The position numbers and the translations under genes were made by a program. A stretch of DNA of 64,000 nt from the NCBI GenBank assembly GCA_001910725.1, contig MJGA01000013.1:186001-250000 (forward strand), given 5' to 3'. Positions 47,091 to 58,434 of this stretch are shown in pieces. The notes beneath the pieces are model-generated. The model searched no databases, had not been told where the DNA came from, and saw only the letters and a list, made by a program, of their open reading frames with translations. The stretch is from Phanerodontia chrysosporium (Eukaryota > Basidiomycota > Agaricomycetes > Polyporales > Phanerochaetaceae). Each line of letters begins with the position of its first letter. The stretch's first letter is position 1.

Positions 47091-48730
47091 CGAACCTCTT
47101 CATCCTGGCTGGCTAGCAGGTTACCGGTGCTCTCCTCGCTCCTCGGGCTGTGGACGCGCCATTCGAGCATGCCCTTGTCCTCGAGACGGCTTGGTGAACA
47201 CACTGGCACATGTTCAGACCAAACATGGTGAGTACGGAATGCCGTTCTTGCCCTGTTTACAACCATCGCGCTATGTCTGGGACGGCCACCAGACTGCAAG
47301 GTCCGCGGCCTAATGCTTGTGCGACGCCTCGTCGTTTGGGGTATTGAGGTACCGTACATCGCTCTCAACTACTCATAATCTCCGCTCACTAACAGGCATG
47401 ACATACAGAACCCCGTAGGCTGCGGCTTAGAAGTTGGGAGTGTACCACCGGACTGGACCTCTGCTTTATTCACTGCGTCTGCTCGATGGCGGTCACGGCG
47501 TCGGCAAGAGTTATACGAGCCGGAGACTGTGCGGTATCAGTGAGTTGGCGGCCCACAATACCACATTTGCACATTCATGGGTTATTCAGACTTCTCTCGT
47601 CTCTTCAAGCTATCGCACTGCTGGCCGCCAGTGTCTGAAGGCGACGAAGGATAAGCTGCATGGGCCGAAAGGTCTTCAAGCATAATATCACGCCTGACGA
47701 CTGCCGTTTGCATCATCTCGCTTCGACGCTCACTTACAGGACAAGAGAGGCTACTGTCGAGCATATAGACTCGCTGAAGCCAAAGACAGGTAGCAATATA
47801 TTCCAGTTCAATGTCTCACAGTTTATCGTACCGGCGATGTGTGAGATACTGTTCGAATGCTCCTTCTATTATGCATTGTCTCGGTGAACTCCCTGTAAGC
47901 TGCAGAAAGTACCGTAGCATGCTTAGCAGTTCCCTCGAACGCTCATATGTGAACACCCAGAACGAAATACACTGTCTGAAGCGAGGGCATCCGTTGGTCA
48001 AGGGACGGCAGTGGTGCCAGGGGTCTCAGCTCCCGGGGCTTGTGCGGCTTGCCGCTCAGGCAGCCCTCGCCTTGCATGTCCTCCTCGCTCCTTTGACGTC
48101 GACGGCGATCTACTACTCTCTGGTTTCTAATATCCCATACATATTCTCAACATGTGTATACCCTCTTCGCCTGCATCTGACCGCCTCTGCCGCTCCCATG
48201 CCTGTCTAACCATGCAAATGCAATTGCCCTGGGAAGGCTGGGGACGGAACAACGCCCTTCGCAAGCGATGACTCCTGTCATCCTTTCCATTGAGGCATGC
48301 AAACTCGGCAGGCTCCAAGGACTTTGTATACCAGCGGTCCCCGCAGCAGACCATCCGGCTGGACGTCGGCGGATCAGCTACCCTCGCGTCCCCTCTGGCC
48401 TCTTTGTTTTCTGCACAGGGACGTGGGTGCGTCTTTGACACGGCCTCCTAGTAACCAGGACCGACATAGCGTCTCTGAAGTGCTGACATTGTCTACCCCC
48501 GCAGCATGAATGCAAAGAAGGCAGGCATGCTATTGTCCCCGCCTTATCCGTCGCTACGAACCCTGCAATGCGTCCCGACATCGCGGTAATACCACTAGGG
48601 ATCGTGGGCGGCTTCCCGTGATCATTGCCGTCCTGGAAGATGGCGATAAAGGTCGATGTAGAACCCGAGGCCCGTCAACCAAAGTCCGCACGCACAACCA
48701 TACTCCAGTTCCTGCCGAATCATACGGTCG
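47091..48730. other. 1.6 kb without a supported gene
   Basis: Several ORFs of 60-130 codons exist. The longest (47811-48209, plus) has hydrophobic stretches but no homologue in the window and no family resemblance. The right end should hold the promoter of the kinase at 48731. Confidence 0.35.
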
Positions 48731-51402
48731 ATGGCGCAGAACGAGCCCTCATGCAACCTGAGTCTGCTTTTCACTCGTGCGTGAATACTGCGTCCATGAT
48801 ATGTCTCTTACTAAAGGTATGCTACCTCTAGACCTCTCAGGGAACTTTTCACACAAAGGAATCTATACGCTGTACCTCAAATGTAACAGGGACGAGCGAG
48901 CATTCTCAGAACTTCGTCCGCCCGCGACCGCGACGCCAACTCCAAGCTGGCTATCCGGTACTCCCTGCGCGTTGTAAGCACCTGCACCGCGTCGTCGCTC
49001 CAATACTCAGACGATTCCTGCAGTGCGTTCCCAGTTGGTACATTCGCTCTGCAATTTGAGGTGCGCGGTGGTCCGAAAAGTACATTCGGCTCGCCGCCTA
49101 GGGAAGTCTTAGGATGTGTGGAGGTGCCGCTGTGCGAACTATTATCTGGTGCGTCTAGTCTTCTCGTGATCTCGACAATATCCTGAACAGCGCTCGCCCT
49201 CTAGAGGCTCCCCGACCCTTCCAGCTACTTCCACCCACCTCCCCCATGGGCCACGAGAACAGACGGAGTCCAGGATCAGTTGTCGCCTGCGTGACCGCAT
49301 CCCTCAGCGGAGGACTCGACCTCAGGCCCTACAGGGCCCATATCGATGCACATCCGGCACTGCGACCGCTTCGGCGAATCGTCAGCATGATTGGCGACTT
49401 CATGGAGCCCTTCAATAATGCTTCAATAGCGCGAACGGTTGTAAGTTTGTTGCGGATGGCATTTGAACTCTGCTGACCACACGTTCAGAAAGCGAGCCAT
49501 GTACTCGCGGGGACGTCGCTGCAGTTCATGGTCAAGCATCCGCAAGTAGTGCCAGACGTGACTCGCTTGCTTGAACAGAACGTCATCTGGGATCTGTGTC
49601 GACAAGTCGAATTCTACCTCGGCGTGTTCCGTCACTCGATATGGGAGAGCAAACACTGGTCCCAGAAGGCAAAGACCCACCTCGCAGAGGACCTCTTTCC
49701 CGTTGTATCCGGATCGCTGGCGATCATGTTCGGCTTCGCAAACTCTTACCAACGTATGTGCATGTTCTACGAGGTCGCGCGGGATGCCAGCTTACGCTCG
49801 TACTCCAGTCATTTCCTACAGCTATATGGGCCAGATCTCGAACAAGAGCTGCGACGCTGCCCTTGACTTCCAGTACAAGCTGACGAAGCTTGGTGCGCAA
49901 ATGTATGGCATCCGCGACATGCAGAAGGCGTTAGCCATGGACAACGCGACGTTCTTTCAGGAGCTAGCGAAGGCATACGCCAGTGAGTTCAAGTCGGAGA
50001 AGAGCCGTCGGGGCCGTGGATGGAGTTCATGGGTGCTATGCGAGGGAGGATTGCTACCGCCATGTTGGATGGATACAAAGCAGTGAGTAACGTCCTGGTC
50101 ACTGTTGTAACGAGTATTCATGAGCCCCAGTACATCGACTACTCAAGTAAACGTGACGCCTCAGGCGGCGCGCACCTCCGAGGAACTGCGCGGCGGCTCA
50201 TGGCTACCCTCGCGCATAGCTCGCTGATGCTGCCATCGACACTCGAGATCCCGGCGAAGCACATCGGCAAGGATGAGCCCGCACTGCACCATGGTGCGGG
50301 GGCGCAGCGCGGTGGGTATGGCTCAGTCGTGTTCGCGACGATGCAATGCCCGAGGCGCGGGCGGACGATACGCATTGCCATTAAGACGATCGACAAGGCG
50401 ATCGACGCGGAGGCTATCAAGGTGCGTGGGTCTTTCGGGTGTGCGGAAGAGCATGCTCACATTGAGTCGCGCAGCACACGTATCTCGAGATCCTCAATGG
50501 CTGGACCCTGAGTCATCGACATCTGCTCAAGACGGAGGGCATAGTTCACCGTAAAGGGATGGTGGCTATCGTCAGCGAGAGGATGGAGGGCGGCGTTCTG
50601 TCGAAGTACATTCGGGGCCCGGATGCATTCAGAGGGTTGTCGCCTGAGAGGAAGATCAGGTTGTTGAACCTTTGGGTACGCCCAGCGTCGACATTCAATA
50701 TTTGACCTTTTGTTCACGTCGTGCATTACAGTTGAGGCAAGTTGCAGATGGCATCAAGTACATGCATGACGAGGGTATCGCACACGGCGACTTGCACGCT
50801 GTATGTTCTTCTCACATCCCTTATTACGGCAAATTCCTGACACGTTTTCCAGGGAAACATCTTTCTCGACACGAGCAATGGCACCAACTACAAGGTCGTC
50901 ATCGGAGACTTTGGGCTATCGATCTACATCGACGCAGCGAGCAACGCCTTCCAATCGACACGCTCCGGCAACGCACGCTACCTCGCCCCCGAGCAATGCC
51001 TGCCCCGGATCAGCGACGACGAGCTCCGGCGCCACCGCGCGATCCACGGCATACCGACGGAGCTGATCTCGGGCTCGCACCGACCGACGACGCAGACGGA
51101 CCTCTTCTCGTTCGCGATGCTCTGCGTTGAGGTGCGTCGATATGTGACTTCCTGGGTGCGCGGTCTGACTCGGAGAGCAGCTGTACACTCAGCAAAAGCC
51201 GTTTGCGAATCTGGATGATCGGGTGGTAGGGACGGCGATCCTCGAGGGAATGCGCCCGACGCCGCTTCCGCGGGCGATCACAGACCAGCAGAGGTTGTTG
51301 AAGCGGGTGGAAACGTGCTGGAGCCAGAACCCGGCTGCACGCGAGGACGCGGGGAAGCTGCTCAGGGATATGCAACATGTTGCACCGTTCGATGCGCCGT
51401 AG
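48731..51402 (+). CDS. C2-like/helical/TKL-type protein kinase (family T), one apparent frameshift
   Basis: The start MAQNEPSCNLSLLFT at 48731 joins, by an intron from GTGCGT to CCTCTAG, to HLSGNFSHKGIYTLYLK. A GTAAGC intron then leads to FPVGTFALQFEVRGGPK and a third to EAPRPFQLLPP, giving a C2-like domain. Helical landmarks: DLRPYRAHIDAHPALRPL, YLGVFRHSIWESKHW, LAIMFGFANSYQ. Near 50000-50005 one base seems to be missing, because FKSEKS continues only in another frame as PSGPWMEFMGAMRG-type sequence. The kinase is complete: GAQRGGYGSVVF, IRIAIKTIDKAID, HGDLHAGN after splicing, GDFGLSIYID, RYLAPEQC, CWSQNPAAREDAGKLL. Closest paralogue is 27104-29837. If the frameshift is real the kinase is not made as one chain; if it is a sequence error the gene is intact. 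Confidence 0.75.
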
Positions 51403-51710
51403 AATGTTGTACACTCGCTTTACAGTGGTGAACTGTACAGACCGCTTCCTGGGGCTCTGGTTATTTACCTTGACTGCAGGTCTGAATTTCTTTCCCGCTT
51501 CCGTGGTGCACTGGAGTAGGTCCTATTAGTTGGGTATTGATGGAATCTAAGGGCGAGTTGCAGTAGGACCACGACCTCCTCAAAGACTGTCTCGCTTGTA
51601 TTTGAACCCGTCGGGCTGCGTAGGGTGTATAAAGCGTAACGTTCGTGCACCTGCACACACAGGTGTCGACATCGCCATTGCAACACCCTCTGAGTCGTTG
51701 CTGCTTGATC

Positions 51711-52335
51711 ATGCCAGCACCTCAACTCCTCGGCGTAGCACTGCACACGCTCGCATCCGCCGCACGCGACCACGAGGATGACGGACGTCCCATGCCACGC
51801 ACGGCTGCCGCATTTGCAGCACGACTTGAGCCAAGCGCAATATCAAGCCGACGCCCTGCTTGCATGGATAGTAGAGAGACTGGACGCGAGCGCAAAGGCC
51901 CTCGAGGGGCTCGCTGTGCTCACCCGGCCGCCTGCCCCTCGGACAAGCTCGACCGTGTTGCAGAGCGGCTTGACCGGTGTGTCGCAACTCTTATGAGGGC
52001 ATCTGTCGGTTTGCTGATGTGCCAGGGCGTATTGCAGATGTAGGGAGCTGTCGCAGGCCCTCTCAGAAGATATGCAGACGCAGGCCGCCGCGTCGCAGAT
52101 CGCGCAAGATCGGCCCTCGCAGCGCGAAGACGTGCGCAGACTTCGAACAGCGAGCGGGGGTCATGGGCTTTCACAAACGGTGGTCGACGTCTATGTGGCG
52201 CTTCTGGTGGGCTGTGTCGCACTTGCTGTAGGTCATAGATAATCTGATTCCTGGCAGACAATGCGAAACTTGCTACGGGAGAAGGGCCAGTTCAACGACA
52301 GATCCGATGCTCTACTGTATATAGCCTCCCTATAG
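51711..52335 (+). CDS. Small helical protein (family S, subgroup B) with a changed central segment
   Basis: This is the paralogue of the gene at 10163-10796. Exon 1 (MPAPQLLGVALHTLASAARD) is the same for the first 40 residues. The DNA then matches only in the next frame (ADALLAWIVERLDASAKALE) and returns to the original frame at CPSDKLDRVAERLD. Because the ORF stays open throughout, two offsetting indels have replaced about 35 residues rather than destroying the gene. Intron 1 has donor GTGTGT, branch CTGAT and acceptor GTAG. Exon 2 reads ELSQALSEDMQTQAAASQ, and exon 3 TMRNLLREKGQFNDRSD to a stop at 52333-52335. It starts 309 nt after the TKL kinase on the same strand. Function unknown. Confidence 0.62.
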
Positions 52336-52557
52336 AACCCGGATCATTGTACCGCTTTGCGAAATATTCCGGACGAATGAAGCGAAATGAAAACCGTACA
52401 CGCATGACAAATCCATCCCTCCAGAAATTCACCGACCTCTCACTTCGTGGCGCTATAACATCATAACTGTCTCACCGGTTACAACGTGAGATGCAGGTTT
52501 GGTATCAGGTGCATGGACGTACCTATTGGTCGAATCTCCAGACGGTGTGATATCCAT

Positions 52558-53990
52558 TTATTCGTCTCCCTTTACCTCTACCTCTGTGGCTCGTCCGAAT
52601 CTGTCCGCAGCTTTTCGCAGCTTCGAAAGATATCGCTCCCTCGCCTTCTCAGTAGAAAGATACAGCAATTCCACGCGCTGTATGTTTATCAGCGGCAGCG
52701 TCGTGCCATTGTGCAAGACCACCTCCGCCGGTATTGCCTTGATTTCGTGCACGGCGTAGTGACAGACACGGTGCACCCAAATACCCTTGAGGAGTACACC
52801 ACTGACCTTGGGATCCGTCAGTAGGTGTTCCTCCAGAATACCGTGTACGAGAGTACGTAGGATTACTGCAGAGCCGCATAAAATGCGAAGGCAACTCATG
52901 GGAGCAGTCACCGTGTTGGTTAGAGCAAGACAGAGTTGATCGATGGCTCCAAATGCACGTGCTCTGTCCTTGAGGTCGGGGCAACGGAATTGTATAGAGC
53001 GAACGTGTGCAGCACCCGCGTCTACGACCTTTGTCGAGATCGACGCAAAAATGTGCCGGCCGCCGTATAGTCCATGATACCAAGATTCCCCTAGGATTAC
53101 ATGAATGCTCGACTCTGTGGAGGAATATGCCACTCACCGAAGGACCCCTTGATGATCAGGTCATATGTTTTATGGCCGGTGTCATGAATGTCCATACAAA
53201 GGGAGAGGTGGCTGGATATCGACTCCACGAGCCTGCCATTGCTCATCTGCAAGCGTTGGGTAGAGAGCACGAGATTACCAACGGTGTTCCAGTACGGAAG
53301 TGCGCTTATGCTGATCCCTTGAAAATGAATGTCACATTTCCTTGAAGTTGCAGCCCTGCCATTTCCTAACAGAAGCACAGGTAATGCCTGCAACAGGGCT
53401 AGGTCTTCACCGCCGTCGAAGAAGACATTCTCTATGTTGAGCTTTGAAAAGCGAAGAGATTGGAGGGACCGTAGGAAGTCACAGATGGGAATGAAAAGAT
53501 TGCGGAGTGTGATAGAGAATGTACCATATGTTGCAAGGGGCGGTAGCGTTCTCGGAAGCACCCTGTAGAGCAGGTAGGTTGGCCACTTTTGCCCAGAGCG
53601 AGCCTCTCCACCTGCCATACACCACTCGACACGGATTTCGACATGAGGCGGTATCATGGATTGCGTTGGCCGCAGTAACGTCCATGGAATGCCCGATGCC
53701 GGTCCATCGTAAATGAGTGCCAAGCTGACCATGCTGTCCCCGATACTACGTCCGAGAAAGTCGGGAGTTGCGAGGAATGCCTGGAGCAGTGCCTCGTCCT
53801 CGCGACTACGGAGCACCAGCTGGCAAAAGAGCAATGGGCGCACAAATCGCGCCCAATAGCGGCATGTCAGGCTACAGGATGTGAGGCCACGCTTGGCATG
53901 TCCTCGAAACTCCATCTGGTGTCGTCGAGGCGGACCAAAATGGCTTTGAGGAGCTCTTCGGGGAGCTCTGTGGTGATAGACCTAGACATG
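52558..53990 (-). CDS. F-box protein (family F), one apparent frameshift near the start
   Basis: Start MSRSITTELPEELLKAILV at 53990. After RLDD the frame must change by one base (near 53915) to continue as GHAKRGLTSCSLTCRYWAR, matching the intact gene at 8466. The body is then open: LALIYDGPASGIPWTLLRP, KWPTYLLYRVLPRTLPP, FSKLNIENVFFDGGED, and an intron (GTGAGT to TCCTAG, near 53090-53140) that joins GSFG to ESWYHG at the same site as in the other family members. The C-terminal domain ends in AEVVLHNGTTLPLINIQRVE and a basic tail. It is probably an SCF-type adaptor by its F-box. Start codons of this gene and the one at 54601 are about 600 nt apart and diverge. Confidence 0.72.
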
Positions 53991-54600
53991 CTTGGCGTCT
54001 GTCCGTCGCAGGATATAGTCGTGCGCGTAAAGCACAATGGTCCTTTGTGTCGTCGAGATGTGCCGTGGGTCTTGCAGTACTTGAGGGATGGTGGATCGTA
54101 GCAGAGCAGATCGATTACGCGGCGCTGTGCTGGCCGGCTTGACGCCCATCCTGCGTGGCTCATTAATCATTCCCCACGCACAGCTCAAACATCTGTGTCC
54201 ACGACCGCCCTGCAGTATATCTACCTCGCATCGACACCCATGCCTTGCATATACGATGGATGGATGACACTGGGGACAGCATATAGCGCGATAAACACTG
54301 CGCGGAGGCAGTGGACGTGGGAGACACCAAAGGTGCGTAGCACCGTTGTCACATATGTTCTGGTGTGCTGATGAGCAAAGATACGGGTTGCACCTGTTGC
54401 GATCTGCAACGCGAGTCGTCTGGTGATTGGGACTGCATACCTGGCACTGCGTCGTGCTCCCCTCGCCATGGACTCGTTACGGCAACCTCAGCAGGCTCCT
54501 GGACCCAAATAGGGCTGGTCCCACAACTCACCTCCAGCATACAGCGTCGCGCTACTCTAGCTCCTCCACTCTGTTGATATCAATCAGACTCAATTGACAG

Positions 54601-56030
54601 TTCTACGAGATCCTCATTCAGGCCATTTTGGCACACCTCGTTCATCAGCCGAAGGACGAATGGGACCGCAGACCATGGCGCGATCTCGCGGCGCTCGGTC
54701 TCACATGTGTCTCCTGGGCACAGGCCATCCGTTCAGTCCTATTCGGGCACCTCGTCCTACAGACTGAGGAGGATGTCGCACAACTCCGAGCATTCCTGGC
54801 CGGACCTGCCTTCAGAGGCCGCAGTCTCGCGGAGTTCATTTCGGTGGTGACCCTTCTACACCGGGAAGACACTTTGAGAACCCCATGGATGCTGATAACT
54901 TCCGTAGCTCTCCATCTCCCGCCCTCCGTGACTGTGCGTGTCGTATGGGACATACGGGGCGGCTCCCAGCCAAGCCATCGAGATGCATTCTCGATGCTGT
55001 CCGCCGGGGTGTTCGCAAGACTCTATCGGTCGATTACGCGGGTTGACGAGCTGATCGTCTCGAATGTACACGATGTAAAAGCTCGCAAACTAGCCACCCT
55101 CACAAAACGCCTTCGGCTTCACAAGCTCAAGCTGCAGAACATGACGTTCATCGACTGGCCAGACTCTCCCTGTCTTCCGCCGCCATACCCCCATCTTCCA
55201 GGCACCCAGGAAGATACCTCCCGAAGGAATTTGAGTTTACCGTTAGCAGCTGCGTCAAGGCCACAGACATCAAGTTTTGGCTCCGTCTTTACCATTCCGT
55301 ACTCGCGTGCGAGAACATCCCCGCTGACGATGCTCACGCGTTCGTGTTGCCGCATCTCGCGCTCGCTACGCGTCTGCACCAGTGCGAGCACGACCCGCTG
55401 TCTCTCAACATCAAGTACTCTGACCACAGACTGCTGCATGGTGCGCCATGCCCTCTATCATAGCCGGCGAGGCCGTGGCTGACGGTGCACACAGCTCATG
55501 GCAGAGAACGCGCGGCACCGTGTGTCCACCGCGACCTGACCTACGTCCTCTCCCGGCATTCCAGCGACCACGAGTCTGCGCTCGTCCAGATCATCGTGCC
55601 CGCCAGCCAGAGCGCGGCCGCACAGCTCCGCTTCGCGGCCTACACGTGCCCCGACGCAGCCGGCGACGCGCTCGCCGCTGCCGTGGACCGGCTCTTCGAT
55701 GGTCTCGCGGGGCTCGGCGCCCTCCCGCCGTGCCACCTCTCGCTCGACTGCGGGACCGCGGAGCTCGCGCGCGCGCTGCTGCACTGTGTCCTCGAGGACC
55801 GCGTGCGGACGCGCGGAGACGCGCGGGTCGAGCTCGGGCTGTGCTCAACGTCGCTCACGCTGGACGGCATCCGCGCGACGCCAACGATGTTGGAGCTGAA
55901 CAATGGGACGGGCGTGCCGCTGACCACGGAGCAGCGTGCCGGGCTTGTGATGTGTGGGGACTGGGAGGTGCCGCAGGAGGCGTATCTTGAGGCGCTCAGG
56001 CAGGCCGCTCTACTGTCCCAGGCGGAGTGA
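54601..56030 (+). CDS. F-box protein (family F), first exon unresolved, one apparent frameshift
   Basis: An acceptor (TTGACAG) at 54600 opens an exon with F-box sequence (YEILIQAILAHLV, then LGLTCVSWAQAIRSVLFGHL). The ATG must lie in an upstream exon that I could not place. The body shows the family pattern (TPWMLITSVALHLPPSV, LHKLKLQNMTFIDW). Near 55190, at a run of five Cs, the frame must move by one base to reach KEFEFTVSSCVKATDIKFW. The family intron (GTGCGCC to CACACAG) joins LLHG to AHGRERAAP, and the C-terminal domain ends in MLELNNGTGVPLTTEQRAGL. The last exon is very GC-rich compared with its neighbours. The homopolymer context makes a sequence error possible. Confidence 0.66.
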
Positions 56031-56206
56031 GCACTCCGGGCGGGCCCTCACCAGGACCGTGTAGCACGGATGCATGACTTGTGTACAGAATGCAGTGATC
56101 AACTGGCTCGCTTATGCTGTAGATTGAAATGAAAATATGGATGTCAACACATGTACAGCGCAGCAGCGCCCCTCGAGAAATGCTATATGATCCCGTATGC
56201 CACCAA

Positions 56207-57594
56207 TTATGAGGCACCTTGTCTGGGAAAGGCGTTCTGCTGCTTCATTCGGCGCACCCACTTTTTACTCAGGACGTAGGCCAGCACTACTGCTGTGCAG
56301 CCGTCGGCCACTGCAGTGTACAATGCGCCTTCGGGGTCACGGTACTTTCGCGAAAGCCGCCGCCATTGCCCGCCTAGCGGGAGACTGCGACGAAGGCGGC
56401 GGAGCTCGAGCAACGCCTCTTGCGCTGTGATGTGCCGATGAGGACCATCGTCCGTCATGCGAGCAACTAGCGGCTCGAGGAACTCGAGGCGGTGGTAGAG
56501 CTGCACCGAGTGACCATCAGCGGGCAAGCGGTAGGCGAACACACACATAGGCACGCACCCTGAGAGTTTCTTGAGGATCCAGCCGATAGTGTCGACATTC
56601 AGGGAAAATAGGTCGTGCAGCTCTGCGGAAAGTGAATCATGTGTCTGAATTGCCTCCGGTTTGTTCGGCATGAGGTCTTCGGCCCTGACGATGTCTGTGA
56701 AGTAGTAGCGCACAGGTTGTGGTGCGCTAGTTCGACTATACCGAGGATGCTGCCATAAAGAGAAGGGAAGTGACGCGTTATCGACTGGCTGATAGCCACG
56801 CGAGTACAGTGAGTGTGCATCCATTCCGACGCCTTGGAAACTGACAGAGTGAAGGGGGTCGTCAGCGGCACCTTCAAATTCTTCAGGGCACATTTTGCAT
56901 ACCTGTACCCCATCAGGACTCCACGCCCATGCAGGAAAGTCAGTCCCTAAACCGGTTACTGACACGTTCGGTTACATGCATGCCACTTGAGACACTTACA
57001 TCGAGGACTTGCTCCGCAAAATCCAGGACATCGTGAACGAGTTCAAACCTCGGGTCGTCCACCCGCCGTGTATGCGGTGTTACGATGTATGTGATGTTGC
57101 GCTCCTGGTCATCCTGGAAGCTGTCCAACATGGGAAGGCAATGGTTGCGCGAATCATGCACCAGCGGGCCCGACGAGAGGTCCATCATAAGCTCCATTCG
57201 CGAGCTGTCAGTGGGAATCGCCCATATGTGCACCAGGCGCCCGTCCATGGCTCGCCTGGCATCGATTCTGGGCGATTGTTGGTCCTGCAGCAGGCATAAG
57301 AGCAGACAGGGCTCGAGCTGTGTAAGATACTCACGTGCAGCATCACGAAGTCTTCGCATTTGTACGGATCCGCTGTGGGCTTGCGCAGCCAGGACGGCCG
57401 CCACCCTTGCGGAAGCGCGGGCGGAGAGTGTATCCGTGCGAGGCAAGTAATGACTGCTTGTTGCGCCAGTACACCTCGTGTGGGGCTAGCGTCTCGGCCC
57501 TCTTAATCGAGTCGAGCATGCTGGGATCGTCCTTGTATTTCTCAAGGTACTGGGGTGCGTTGCCGGCCAACGTGACGGTCTGCTGCTTGCTCAT
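56207..57594 (-). CDS. Family K pseudokinase with all catalytic motifs lost
   Basis: Start MSKQQTVTL at 57594. The N-terminal motif is VYWRNKQSLLASHGYTLRPR; a one-base frame change in a short G run (near 57410) is needed to reach WRPSW. The N-lobe reads SPRIDARRAMDGRLVHIWAI: Trp stands where relatives have the ATP-binding Lys. SRNHCLPMLDSFQDDQERN and DFAEQVLD are well kept. The loop that should be HRD reads LHGRGVLMGYR, the Asn segment reads QGVGMDAHSLY, and DFG is replaced by TDIVRAED. The C-lobe still has ITAQEALLELRRLRRSL, but the hydrophobic tail is reduced (AVVLAYVLSKK) and followed by a basic end. Fold-defining parts are conserved while catalytic ones are not, which fits a scaffold or decoy better than random decay. 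Confidence 0.68.
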
Positions 57595-58434
57595 TGGAGT
57601 ATGTGATGGCGTTGAAAGATATGTGCAAGGCACTTTTATAGCGACGGCTATGCGCCACAGCAGACCCCGCTGCTATTGTTTGCTCAGCGGCGTGATGCCA
57701 ACAGCAGCAGCGTGTGGGTTGGCCATACCTTTTTGTACGCGCTATAGATGGTACGCGCGCGGTTGGGAGGTGTATCTGTGGGGTATGATTTGCATGCAAT
57801 GACCTGAGCAATGGTGACGGGAGTCTACAATAGTTTACGATTGTAGCTCGTGTTGGACAGGGTCAAGTCTTGGCGCGGGCCATGCACACGACACCGGAGG
57901 CGAGCAAACGAGTCATGTCCTACCACGCAGCCTCAGTGTTAGTTTTGTTAGAAGAGGAATGGTAAGAGAGAAGCCTAAATCGAGAGCGTTGGTTAGAGGG
58001 CTGTAGGATAGCATGGAGCACCAAGTCCCCAGCGGCGTTCGTGGACCGTGCGCGTGAAGTACGACCAACTCTTTTGAAGTTCGTATCGGCTGTAAGGAAT
58101 TCCTGCCAGACTTTCCGCCACTCACAGATGAGCGTGTCACAAGTGAGCATCGTCGTATGGGCCTGAGTTCTATAGTAGCTGTGACTCCAGTGAACGAAGG
58201 ATGTGGCCTAACGTTTGAACTTCCGCCGCTTCATTGCTCGATTAGTTTCGATCTCCGACGCAGTCTCCGCTCTGCCACGCCACTACGCTGACTCGCGGAT
58301 GGATACGAGCTTCGGGACCTCGACTACACGCGACTCTTGCGCAGATGTGCCACTCTCCTCAACGATATAGCAGAGGTGAAGATAAACATTGAACGTCATA
58401 GTACGCTACACAACTCCAGGCTTGGCGATACAGG
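57595..58434. other. Intergenic, no supported gene
   Basis: About 0.84 kb between two same-strand pseudokinase genes. It should hold the promoter of the 56207-57594 gene. Nothing else recognised. Confidence 0.4.

Noticed and set aside
47811..48209. 132-codon plus-strand ORF with hydrophobic stretches
   Set aside because: No resemblance to any family in the window, no support for splice sites, and composition like surrounding intergenic DNA.
13870..52335. Direct assignment of the small helical proteins to HeLo, HET-S or MLKL families
   Set aside because: Only the general layout (hydrophobic start, helical body) is similar. No diagnostic residues were recognised, so the link is kept as a hypothesis only.
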